Assembly (NCBI RefSeq): GCF_026242055.1
Contig: NZ_JAPJDL010000001.1
Coordinates: 558,001-622,000, forward strand
Source of the DNA: Lentzea sp. NEAU-D7
GTDB lineage: Bacteria > Actinomycetota > Actinomycetes > Mycobacteriales > Pseudonocardiaceae
Length of the DNA: 64,000 nt
Reading direction: 5' to 3'
Shown: positions 11,101 through 17,577 of the stretch, one piece after another
How the letters are laid out: each line of letters begins with the position of its first letter
How positions within the stretch are numbered: position 1 is the first letter of the stretch
Position numbers and translations under genes: made by a program
The notes under the pieces: generated by a model
Told to the model about the DNA's origin: nothing
Database searches by the model: none
Seen by the model: the letters and a program-made list of their open reading frames with translations, nothing else

Positions 11101-12857
11101 GTGTCATGGCCGGCGCGCAGGACGTGGACGGCCGCGTGGCGTTCGTGCTCGGCGTGAACGGCGCGACGCAGGCGGAGATCGACGCCGGGATCGCCGCCGC
11201 GACCCCGTCGGTCCACGGCCGCGCGGAACCTGTCGCGCTGGTGAGCGTTCCGCACGGACCCAGGGGCTTCAAGTTCGGCGAGACCCGCAACGCGACGCTG
11301 GACAGCGACGCGCACCTGTTCGCGGTGACCGCGCTGGCGGCCACCGGAACGCACCCGTACGTCGCGGTCATGGACTTCGACGCGGGCGACCGCACGACCC
11401 GCGAGGGCAGGCACGTCTTCGACCACGTCACGCAGCTCGTCGACGGCACGGTCGGCGACGACGCCGGCGACCCGTCCCGGCCGCTGATGATCGGCGGCGG
11501 GTACCGGGTCGCCGTGACGCCGGAGCAGCTGCACGCCGACGTCCTCGCGCGCATCGACGGCGACGCGAAGACCACGGACGCGCAGAAGGAGGTCCTGCGG
11601 GCGAAGCTCGCCGAGCCGGACTTCCACCAGCGGTTCGTCCAGGTGATCGACGCGGACATGCACGCGCGCCGGACCCAGCAGGGCATCCACCCGCTGCTGC
11701 CCTACACGCCGGAGCCGAACCTCTTCGTCGACGGCCTCGTGCCGCTGGCGGAGCCGGCGGTGCGGTTCGGCGAGGGCCAGGCGGAGTTCGGGCAGCTCGG
11801 CCAGTCGCTCAACCGGTTCTACGCCGCGGAGCTCGCCAAGCTGCACACCCCGGCCGACGCCGCGGACATGGACGCCGCCACCGAACGCGCCAGGGTGGAC
11901 GTCCAGAACAACCGGCACCCGGTGCGCGGCCAGGCGTTCACGACCGACTTCGTGGCGGGCGACACCGGCACCGACCTGTCCAGGATCGCCTACGGGCTGC
12001 TCAAGGACGGCAAGCTGCCGCAGTCGCACACCGCGCTGCCGAACGTGTCGGAGCGGTTCCTCGACGGCAAGTCCTCCAAGGCTGGCACGAAGTTCGCCGA
12101 CGAGCGCGAGCGCCTCGCCACCGGTCAGCACGCGGTCGTGGAGCCGTTCCTGCCGCCGGCGAACGGGCAGACCACGAACACGTGGAACCCGCCGCGCAAG
12201 ATGGAGACGCAGCTGGGCGCGCCGCAGAAGAACCGGATGAACCCGGCGGTGTCCGCGCCGATGCCCGCGCCGTTCGAGCAGCTGCAGGCGGGCATCCAGA
12301 AGGACCAGAAGGTCGTCGCGGCCCACGGGCTGGTGGCGTCCGACCACGTGAGCACCGCACGGCGGCAGCTGCGGTTCCTCAACGAGGACCTGCTGGTCCG
12401 CCAGCCCACGCCACAGGTCACCGCCAACGGCCTGTACGCGGTCGTCGGCCAGGCCCGCGGGGTCGATCCGATCACGCTGCGCCAGCAGGTCGTCGGCCTG
12501 GCCGCCACCCACCAGGCCGTGACCAAGGCCGTGGCGGACTACTCCGTCGGCAGGCCGATGCACCAGGGCCACCTGTACGGGGCGCTGGTGGAGAACCAGA
12601 ACTGGCACATGCACGCCGACGCGGCCGAGAACAACGGCTGGACCAACGCCCGTGACCTGCTCGGACACCTGATCGCGACGCAGCAGAGCGTCAACGTCCG
12701 GATCCACCAGGAAGGCCACGAGCCGGTGCTGCTGCGCCCGATGGGCCCGCCGTTCCCCGACACGGTCGAGGTCGAGCTGGTGATGGACGGGCGGCAGGTC
12801 ACCTACCGGCAGTACCAGCCGTCAGGAGGGCTGCAGCCCGACGTGCAGATGCATTAG
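7587..12857 (+). CDS. Giant multidomain protein, C-terminal section: helical repeats, metzincin-like protease, glycosyltransferase-like domain
   Basis: This is probably the continuation of the upstream ORF, not a separate gene. After a Pro-rich hinge come three tandem repeats of about 240 residues (about 7677-8370, 8490-9207, 9270-9970), each with FNHxKGYNR and QAVTDNR blocks and linked by Pro/Ala spacers. A domain at about 10000-10740 contains HEVGHFLGLRDEY (10518-10556), which fits HExxHxxGxxD of snapalysin-like metzincins, followed by SPMTQG as a possible Met-turn. The region 10890-12110 resembles a GT-A nucleotide-sugar fold: SFVVSMIVRA strand, NxATLDSDAH, and MDFDAGD (about 11370) as a DxD-like metal site. 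Its second half and the final domain (12360-12840, NGLYAVVGQ and DLLGHLIATQ) repeat the modules at 0.2-1.7 kb. No signal peptide can be judged because the true N-terminus is outside the window. An HTH gene starts two bases after the stop. Confidence 0.75.
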   Translation: MQTRPAPPPPAPSTVDEPADAPAPTEVDDRLEALTADAMANAPDFAKSVESRLEGDPGRFVQSEAGLHLLHASVVLDTRTDQIAELIATHGVDEVAASFNKAFDRPYIEGAQLAQFADLGDPGNRAKFDDWAHQLWNTVRESDALKADVDKVADLFNHDKGYNRGFNMVQEAALAEIVPPPALTEAIGDTPVWGTDLDDQAMWVQTVLGNAQIIPPRQVVSPEVFTQAVTDNRGVLGDALEVALTDAKIAELTAELQEQGMVSATGSDAQTRSAPQPPNAPSAEAGNTSDAGTEAPRSVPDVVVASHLAALTTDAMTNASPLAKQVQAALASDAGRYVQSQAGLDLLRASVVLDTRTADVAAMIQRHGVEKVARAFNKEFGRPIIETAQLAQFGDLSTPESRTAFDGWAHRMWDTIGNTPSYSANPDRVAAEVFNHDKGYNRGTNFAQETAFADLVGAPPLTDSIATTPVYGTDPYSQALWVQKVLGDAKVIPSDAIVSPEAFTQAVTDNRAELGAALGVEVTTELITELKQHLQGDGMVDDDPAPSAEPAPPSAPAPRSAAETALVALTDDAMQNATPLMKQVEAELTQNTNKYLDHKAGMDLLRASVVLHSRSGEVAALIDEHGLEAVTKAFNAEFKRPIIESEQIEAFAGDHGHGKFDDWSHQLWNTLENSPAFAADPARIASEIFNHEKGYNRAFNFAQEIALIDVMGAPPLSDSIGDIPVYGQDSYSQALWVHQVLAKSMLVPEGLVSPEQFTRAVTDNRAELGAALGVEVTPELITELKEHLQGDGMVDDDSAPSAPPVDAPVSHTPPADPSPLHSTDTSAAWFDPRNPVSSQAIADVRATTPATSWVRGEDGGVLDSTKVGPHGISMKAWRGPIAYDNRVLDVDGVPVRDFTVRLHLDNGTADVQDRTRAGVEELFNQGYRLPSGEQFHVTVEFTGNPADAHATINVTDDPGGRANQLTWPADTDSRRLAHEVGHFLGLRDEYLETGDVKPIFQHQDGRGRVVNDNSPMTQGIDAADAALKPRHLQLVSDRMAALQTHNPPQPAAVEDSELPPPNMPKRGNEHLESDPAGDAAKRTREELAELSIEDNEVEIEMTEPEVTPFNENGVHNAAYENLAQGHPLTRITAENYLQRTQEGIAANEKPSFVVSMIVRASELGQLDDVINGVMAGAQDVDGRVAFVLGVNGATQAEIDAGIAAATPSVHGRAEPVALVSVPHGPRGFKFGETRNATLDSDAHLFAVTALAATGTHPYVAVMDFDAGDRTTREGRHVFDHVTQLVDGTVGDDAGDPSRPLMIGGGYRVAVTPEQLHADVLARIDGDAKTTDAQKEVLRAKLAEPDFHQRFVQVIDADMHARRTQQGIHPLLPYTPEPNLFVDGLVPLAEPAVRFGEGQAEFGQLGQSLNRFYAAELAKLHTPADAADMDAATERARVDVQNNRHPVRGQAFTTDFVAGDTGTDLSRIAYGLLKDGKLPQSHTALPNVSERFLDGKSSKAGTKFADERERLATGQHAVVEPFLPPANGQTTNTWNPPRKMETQLGAPQKNRMNPAVSAPMPAPFEQLQAGIQKDQKVVAAHGLVASDHVSTARRQLRFLNEDLLVRQPTPQVTANGLYAVVGQARGVDPITLRQQVVGLAATHQAVTKAVADYSVGRPMHQGHLYGALVENQNWHMHADAAENNGWTNARDLLGHLIATQQSVNVRIHQEGHEPVLLRPMGPPFPDTVEVELVMDGRQVTYRQYQPSGGLQPDVQMH

Positions 12858-12858
12858 C

Positions 12859-13713
12859 GTGACCAGCGTGGACGAGTTCGCGCAGGCGCTCCGGACGGCG
12901 ATCACGAATCGCGGTCTCGGTCTCGAGCGCCTGCGCGAACACCTCTCCCAGAACGGCGTGTCCGTCTCGATGGCGACGCTGAGCTACTGGCAGACGGGCC
13001 GCAGCCGTCCCGAGCGGCAGAAGTCGCTGCAGGCCGTCGTCCACTTGGAACACATCCTGCAACTGCCGCCCGGCCACCTCTCGGAACTCCTGGGCCCGCC
13101 GCGCCCGCGGGGCCGCTGGCTGCGCAACGCCCCGGCACCGATGTCCGCGTTCTGGTCCCCTCAGACGCCCGTCGAGCGGGCTTTGAACGGCCTCGACACG
13201 CAGTGGGACGACCAGCTCCTGCGCGTGAGCCAGCAGGACTTCGTGACGATCGGGGCGGACCGCACCGAGCGGGTCTTCCGGTCGCGGCAGGTGCTGTCGG
13301 CGTCGATGACGGGGCCCGACCGGTGGGTCGTGATCATGCACGTCGACGACCACGACCGGCCGTTGCCGCGGGTCAGCGCCCTGAAGAACTGCACGGTCGG
13401 CCAGGTGGTCCGCGAGCCCGCCGAAGGGCTGCTGGTCGCGGAGCTGCTGTTCGAACGGCCGCTGCGCAAGGGCGAGAGCGTCGTGATCGAGCACGAGCTG
13501 GTGAACCAGGACCCGTGTCCACCCGCGACGAACTACGAGCGCAAGTTCCGGCTGCCGACGCGCGAGTACGTGCTGGAGGTGACGTTCGAGGGCACCCCTC
13601 CGAGCTCCGTCACGCAGCTCGCGGACGGGTCCGCTGTCACGCCCGGCCGCACGCTGCTGGACGTGGCCCTGGACGTGCGGCCCGGTGTCCGCGGCTTCAG
13701 CTGGACCTGGTGA
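12859..13713 (+). CDS. XRE-type helix-turn-helix regulator
   Basis: A 284-residue protein starting at GTG 12859, two bases after the giant gene's TAG; an in-frame GTG at 12868 is an alternative start. Residues about 5-75 form a Cro/CI-type helix-turn-helix (LRTAI, LERLREHL, SVSMATLSYWQTGRSRPER), with the recognition helix near SMATLSYWQ. The remaining 200 residues are beta-rich with no recognised enzyme motif and could be a sensing domain. The spacing suggests cotranscription with the giant gene, so control of that gene is the natural inference. The 3' end overlaps the convergent MFS gene by 17 bases. The family assignment of the N-terminal domain is firm; the ligand is unknown. Confidence 0.85.
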   Translation: MTSVDEFAQALRTAITNRGLGLERLREHLSQNGVSVSMATLSYWQTGRSRPERQKSLQAVVHLEHILQLPPGHLSELLGPPRPRGRWLRNAPAPMSAFWSPQTPVERALNGLDTQWDDQLLRVSQQDFVTIGADRTERVFRSRQVLSASMTGPDRWVVIMHVDDHDRPLPRVSALKNCTVGQVVREPAEGLLVAELLFERPLRKGESVVIEHELVNQDPCPPATNYERKFRLPTREYVLEVTFEGTPPSSVTQLADGSAVTPGRTLLDVALDVRPGVRGFSWTW

Positions 13714-14914
13714 ACCCCCTGGAGGACGGGACCAGCGCGGCGGCCGCGGGGGCGGCGAAGCAGACCACCGCGCAGACGCCCAGCACGGCGCTCACGCCGA
13801 ACTGGTCGATCGCCGGGGCGATGAAGGCCAGGCCGACCGGCGCCAGGCCGTAGGAGAGCAGGAAGTCCAGCGAGGACACACGGGCCAGTTTGCCCGGTTC
13901 CACCTCGCGCTGGATCGCGGTGAACCAGGGGACGTTGAACAGCTCGATCCCGACACCCGCGACCGCGTACACCGCGACCAGCACGAACGCGTGCACCGGC
14001 AGGAGCAGGCCCAGCGGGATGAGGCCGTAGCAGGCCAGCCCGGCGAGCGCGGCCCAGCCCTGCGCCCGCGGCCGCCAGCGGGCCATCAGCGTCGCGCCCG
14101 CGAGAGCGCCGATGGTGTACGCGGTGGTCGCGGCCGCCAGCACCGCCTCCGTGTCGTAGCGGTCCCGGCTCACCACCGGCAGCAGGACGGCCGTGGCGGA
14201 GTAGCCGAAGGCGATCATCGCGGTCAGCGCGCCCAGCCCGGACAGCAGCCACGGGTGGCGGCGTGCCTCGCTCAGGCCTTCCAGGAACTCGGCCGTGAAG
14301 CCCGCGCGCGCCTCGGTCCGGACCGGTGCGGCCTTCCCGGCGGGTGGCACGAGCGTGGCGACGAGCCACAGCACGGCGGTGACCGCCAGCAGTGCCTTGG
14401 CGTCGGTCAGCAGCGCCGCGAGGGCGGTCAGGCTCGGCGCGACGAGCGTCGTCACCCTGATCGCGAGCGTGGTCGCCGCGTTGGCCTGCTGCCGCTGGGC
14501 CTCCGGCACCACCTCGGCCACCAGCGCCTGGAACGCGGGCCGGCAGGCGCCCTGCCCCGCGCCGACGATCGTCGCGGCCGCCGCCATGAGCAGCAGGGAC
14601 CTGCCCATGCCCAGTGCGATGGCGGGCGTCATCACCGCGGCCGTGAGGCACGACCAGAAGACGACGTTGCGTCGTGAGTGCCGATCGGCGAACACACCGG
14701 CGATCGGCACCGCGGCGAGGAAGCCCACCGTTCTGGTGGCCAGCACGACACCCAGTTCGACGGCCGTGATGGACCGTTCGAGCACGGCCAGGCCCAGCAC
14801 GAACGGCAGTGCCCACATCGCGAGCCCCGACGCGGTGGTGCCGGTCCACAGCCGCAGGAACGCCGTGTTCCGCAGGACAGACGGTGCCGTCGCTTTCTCT
14901 GTCACGACGCCCAA
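13697..14914 (-). CDS. MFS transporter
   Basis: A 405-residue integral membrane protein with about 12 hydrophobic segments in two halves, separated by a basic cytoplasmic loop near residues 185-205. The loop after TM2 carries ADRHSRRNV, the A-motif typical of major facilitator proteins. The length and the DRHSRR and GAGQGACRPAFQAL signatures match the drug-exporter-like MFS group common in actinomycetes (enterobactin exporter/DHA3-like), but the substrate cannot be read from sequence. It is transcribed away from the hairpin at 14981-15020 and converges on the HTH gene. Confidence 0.88.
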   Translation of the reverse strand: MGVVTEKATAPSVLRNTAFLRLWTGTTASGLAMWALPFVLGLAVLERSITAVELGVVLATRTVGFLAAVPIAGVFADRHSRRNVVFWSCLTAAVMTPAIALGMGRSLLLMAAAATIVGAGQGACRPAFQALVAEVVPEAQRQQANAATTLAIRVTTLVAPSLTALAALLTDAKALLAVTAVLWLVATLVPPAGKAAPVRTEARAGFTAEFLEGLSEARRHPWLLSGLGALTAMIAFGYSATAVLLPVVSRDRYDTEAVLAAATTAYTIGALAGATLMARWRPRAQGWAALAGLACYGLIPLGLLLPVHAFVLVAVYAVAGVGIELFNVPWFTAIQREVEPGKLARVSSLDFLLSYGLAPVGLAFIAPAIDQFGVSAVLGVCAVVCFAAPAAAALVPSSRGFTRSS

Positions 14915-14980
14915 GGTCTCACCCCGGACGGGCGCCTGACCACACCGAGATCACTATTCCCGGTGACCGCGCACAGCGAT

Positions 14981-15020
14981 GGGCGGGTGTTCCCCCGCGC
15001 CTCGAAGGGAACACCCGCCC
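14981..15020 (-). terminator. Hairpin terminator after the secreted repeat-protein gene
   Basis: A perfect 14-bp inverted repeat, GGGCGGGTGTTCCC (14981-14994) and its complement (15007-15020), separated by a 12-base loop. It begins 24 bases beyond the TCA/TGA end of the minus-strand gene at 15045. There is no U-tract, which is normal for actinomycete terminators. Confidence 0.75.
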
Positions 15021-15044
15021 GCCGTGCCGTCCGATGTGGACAGA

Positions 15045-15890
15045 TCAGCCGATCTTCTCGATCCGCGCGTTGCGGATGAGGAACTTGCCCGGCTCGCGGA
15101 CCTGTTCGAAGGCCGCGTTGTTCAGCAGCGCGCAGCTGCCGGACACCGACGCCACCTTGACGGTCGTGGACTTGTTGTTGTCCAGGTTCGTCACCTTGAG
15201 GGTGGTGCCGATCGGGAACGTGCCGCTGGACGCGGCGGGCGCGCCGCCCTCACCGGACAGCGTGACGGTCGAGCCGTTGCAGACCTGCTGGCCGGTGGCG
15301 CCGTTGTCGCCCTGGTTCGCGTCGGGCTGGGCGGAGGGCTGCGCGGTGGGCTGGTTGCCGGCGTTGTTGTTGCCCTGGCCCGCGTTGCCCTGGCCCGCGT
15401 CGGCCGCGCCACCGTCACCCTTGCAGCCCGCCGCCTTGCGTCGCTGCTGGATGAGGTCGACCACGGCCTGCCGGTTCGCGATGCGCGCCTCGGACTGCGA
15501 GTCCGGGCTGGCCTTCTGGCCCGCGATGAAGCTCAGGTTGTTCTGCAGCGCCTTGTCCAGCCCGCCGCAGTCCTCACCGGACGTGGCGGCCTGCCCGGCC
15601 TCGGGCTTGGCCTGGACGTCGTTGCCGCAGCCGGCCGCCGCACGCCGCTGGTTGATGAGGTTCACGACCTGCTGGCGGTTCTGGATGCGAGCGTCGGACT
15701 GCGCGTCCGGGTTCGCCTGCTGACCGGCGATGAAGTTCAGGTTGTTCTGCAGGGCGGTGTCCAGCCCGCCGCAGTCCTCAGCCGCGTTCGAGTTGGTGCC
15801 GCTGAAGGCGAAGATGCCACCGGCGACAGCCGCGATCGCCAGCACGGCGCCCGCGCCGATCATGGCGGGCTTGCGGTGTCGAGCGCCCAT
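15045..15890 (-). CDS. Secreted protein with two Cys-flanked repeats and a double-psi-barrel-like C-terminus
   Basis: The ATG at 15890 is preceded by a strong GAGGAG ribosome-binding site, giving 281 residues. A positively charged start and hydrophobic segment (residues 8-30) form a signal peptide or membrane anchor. Two homologous repeats of about 48 residues follow, each running from EDCGGLDxALQNNLxFIAGQ to RRxAAGC, with a Cys at each end that probably forms a disulfide. A Gln/Asn/Pro/Ala linker leads to a last domain of about 80 residues containing FPIGTTLKVTNLDNNKSTTVKV and a single Cys pair. That pattern resembles the RlpA/expansin-like double-psi beta-barrel, but the catalytic Asp/His of lytic enzymes is not evident. 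An extracellular, cell-wall-associated role is inferred. Confidence 0.8.
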   Translation of the reverse strand: MGARHRKPAMIGAGAVLAIAAVAGGIFAFSGTNSNAAEDCGGLDTALQNNLNFIAGQQANPDAQSDARIQNRQQVVNLINQRRAAAGCGNDVQAKPEAGQAATSGEDCGGLDKALQNNLSFIAGQKASPDSQSEARIANRQAVVDLIQQRRKAAGCKGDGGAADAGQGNAGQGNNNAGNQPTAQPSAQPDANQGDNGATGQQVCNGSTVTLSGEGGAPAASSGTFPIGTTLKVTNLDNNKSTTVKVASVSGSCALLNNAAFEQVREPGKFLIRNARIEKIG

Positions 15891-15959
15891 TCTGTGTCTC
15901 CTCGGGGGGTCGAACGGTGTTGTACCGATGACTACGGGGAGGTCACGGACGGGGTTCAA

Positions 15960-16010
15960 AACGGGCTGGACCTTGTTGTTTTTAAATGCTTTTAAGGTTT
16001 TCGCGGCAGT
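15960..16010 (-). promoter_or_regulatory. AT-rich leader/promoter island upstream of the secreted repeat-protein gene
   Basis: The stretch around 15974-16003 (TTGTTGTTTTTAAATGCTTT and onward) is strikingly AT-rich inside a very GC-rich genome. It lies about 85-115 bases upstream of the ATG at 15890 on the minus strand. I infer that it contains the promoter. I cannot fix the -10 and -35 hexamers with confidence. Confidence 0.35.
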
Positions 16011-16174
16011 GGTGATCTTGCTGGTCAGCGTGCGTTTTCCGGGGTGCGGGGCACTTTGGTGCGGTGTAGCGGGAATCGGCCGGGTGGTGGGTGGCCGCGT
16101 GGAATCGCGAGCAATACCGGTAAGGCCGGTGGTCCTGTTGGGCGGACTCGCTTTGCTCGTTTTCCGCCTGGTCG

Positions 16175-16630
16175 TCAGACAGACTCGACAGCGCGCTTCA
16201 ACCGCTCCAGCGTCGCCTCGATGTTGCGCTGGTTCGTCACAGCGCGGTCCTTGACCCCGGTCGCCAGCATCGTGAACGGCACGTACCAGCCGGGCCTGCG
16301 GTCCCACGTCGACTCGGTGACGCGGCAGCCGTCACCGGTCTCCTCGATGTCGTACTGCCAGCGCGCCACGGGCATCCCGAGCGACTTCACCTCGAACGCG
16401 AACCGGGTCGCGGAGCAGTCGGTCACCGTGGAGGTCGTCGGCCACTTCCGCCAGCCGCGCTTGTTGATGCCGCGAAACCGCGCACCGACCTGCGGACCCG
16501 CGGCGTTCAGCCACTTGCCGCCCGAGTACTCCTCGGCGCATCCGCTCAGCCCGCGGAGGTCGCTGACCAGGTCGAGAACTCGCTGCGGCGAGGCAGCGAC
16601 GTCGATGTGCGCGGAGGCGTCCGGCGTCAT
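16175..16630 (-). CDS. SRPBCC (START-like) family protein
   Basis: A 151-residue protein beginning ATG at 16630. The opening (HIDVAASPQRVLDLVSDL), central RVTDCSATRFAFEVKSLG-like strands and C-terminal helix (TNQRNIEATLERLKRAVE) match the polyketide cyclase/dehydrase-type helix-grip fold of the SRPBCC superfamily. Members bind hydrophobic ligands or act in stress responses, and no catalytic residues are conserved. The upstream NmrA-like gene ends 13 bases before this start on the same strand, so the two are probably cotranscribed. The ligand is unknown. Confidence 0.85.
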   Translation of the reverse strand: MTPDASAHIDVAASPQRVLDLVSDLRGLSGCAEEYSGGKWLNAAGPQVGARFRGINKRGWRKWPTTSTVTDCSATRFAFEVKSLGMPVARWQYDIEETGDGCRVTESTWDRRPGWYVPFTMLATGVKDRAVTNQRNIEATLERLKRAVESV

Positions 16631-16643
16631 GCCGCCGAACTTA

Positions 16644-17504
16644 CTACGAGTAGGTTCGCTGCACCAGCCACTCGCGAACGGTGCGCGCGGCCGGCACGAT
16701 CTCCCTCGTCGCGGCGATGTCCGCGGTGACGGGATTCGTGCGCAGCCATCGCCACATCCTCGTCAGGTCCTCGCCGACGAACCGGTGGAACAGCCAGACC
16801 GGCATCGGGAAGCCCCGCGGCGGACGACCGCGGGTCTCCCGCCAGAGCGCACGGCACTCGTCGACGCTCCGCACGTCCGCGCAGAGCGGGAGGTCCGCAC
16901 CCACGAACCGGTCCGGCTCCGCGAACACCCTGGCCGCCACGGCGCCGACGTCGCCGGCCGAGAACCACAGCAGCGGCCGGTCCGCGCCGATCAGCTTCGG
17001 CATCAGGTGCCACATGGACACCGGCGGGTAGAAGTCCTTGTCCGTCATCAGTTCCATGAACGCCATCGGGCGCAGGACGGTCAGCGGCAGTCCGAGCGAC
17101 TCCAGGTGGGCGCGCACCACCAGCTTGTTCTCCCATTGCCGCACACCGGTTCCCGGCACTCCCGGGCCCGCCGACGCGTACACCACGTGCCGCACGCCCT
17201 CCGAAGCCGCGGCGTCACCGACCGCACGGCCCTGCCGGACCTCCTCGTCGAGGCCGCTGGTCATCGGGTTCTGGACGCTGAACACCCCGTGCGCGCCCGC
17301 GAAGGCGGGACGCAGCGAGCCGGGCGACGCCATGTCGGCGCGCACCACCTCGGCCCCCGCCGAGGCGAGCCTGCCGGACGCGGGCGACGAGGGGTCGCGG
17401 GTCAGCGCCCGCACCCGCCAGCCGTCGGCCAGCAGGTGCCGCGCGACCGAGCCGCCCTGGCGCCCGGTCGCACCGGTGACCACGACCAGTCCGGCGTCGT
17501 TCAT
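16644..17504 (-). CDS. NmrA-like NAD(P)-binding protein
   Basis: The ATG at 17504 has an AGGAGG site at ideal spacing and is preferred over the more distal start at 17537, giving 286 residues. The N-terminus carries VVVTGATGRQGGSVARHL, the GxxGxxG dinucleotide-binding loop, followed by RALTRDP. This suggests NADP binding, as in NmrA/HSCARG-type atypical short-chain dehydrogenases. A catalytic YxxxK is not obvious, consistent with a redox-sensing or reductase-like role. It probably forms a two-gene unit with the SRPBCC gene. Confidence 0.85.
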   Translation of the reverse strand: MNDAGLVVVTGATGRQGGSVARHLLADGWRVRALTRDPSSPASGRLASAGAEVVRADMASPGSLRPAFAGAHGVFSVQNPMTSGLDEEVRQGRAVGDAAASEGVRHVVYASAGPGVPGTGVRQWENKLVVRAHLESLGLPLTVLRPMAFMELMTDKDFYPPVSMWHLMPKLIGADRPLLWFSAGDVGAVAARVFAEPDRFVGADLPLCADVRSVDECRALWRETRGRPPRGFPMPVWLFHRFVGEDLTRMWRWLRTNPVTADIAATREIVPAARTVREWLVQRTYS

Positions 17505-17529
17505 CGCCGACCTCCTGTCAGTCCGGCGC

Positions 17530-17568
17530 GGGGACACCCGGAGCCGCTACCCGCGCTCCGGATGCCCC
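17530..17568 (-). terminator. Hairpin terminator after the RTX giant gene
   Basis: CCGGAGC (17538-17544) pairs with GCTCCGG (17555-17561). Flanking GGGG and CCCC arms extend the stem with one bulge, around a loop of 10 bases. It sits just after the minus-strand stop at 17578 and before the NmrA-like start at 17504, so it should separate the two transcripts. Confidence 0.6.
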
Positions 17569-17577
17569 CGCTCGTTC

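Noticed and set aside
7356-12719. Long open frame antisense to the giant gene
   Set aside because: The translation is low-complexity Arg/Val/Leu-rich sequence caused by GC-rich codon bias. The plus-strand reading has repeats and motifs.
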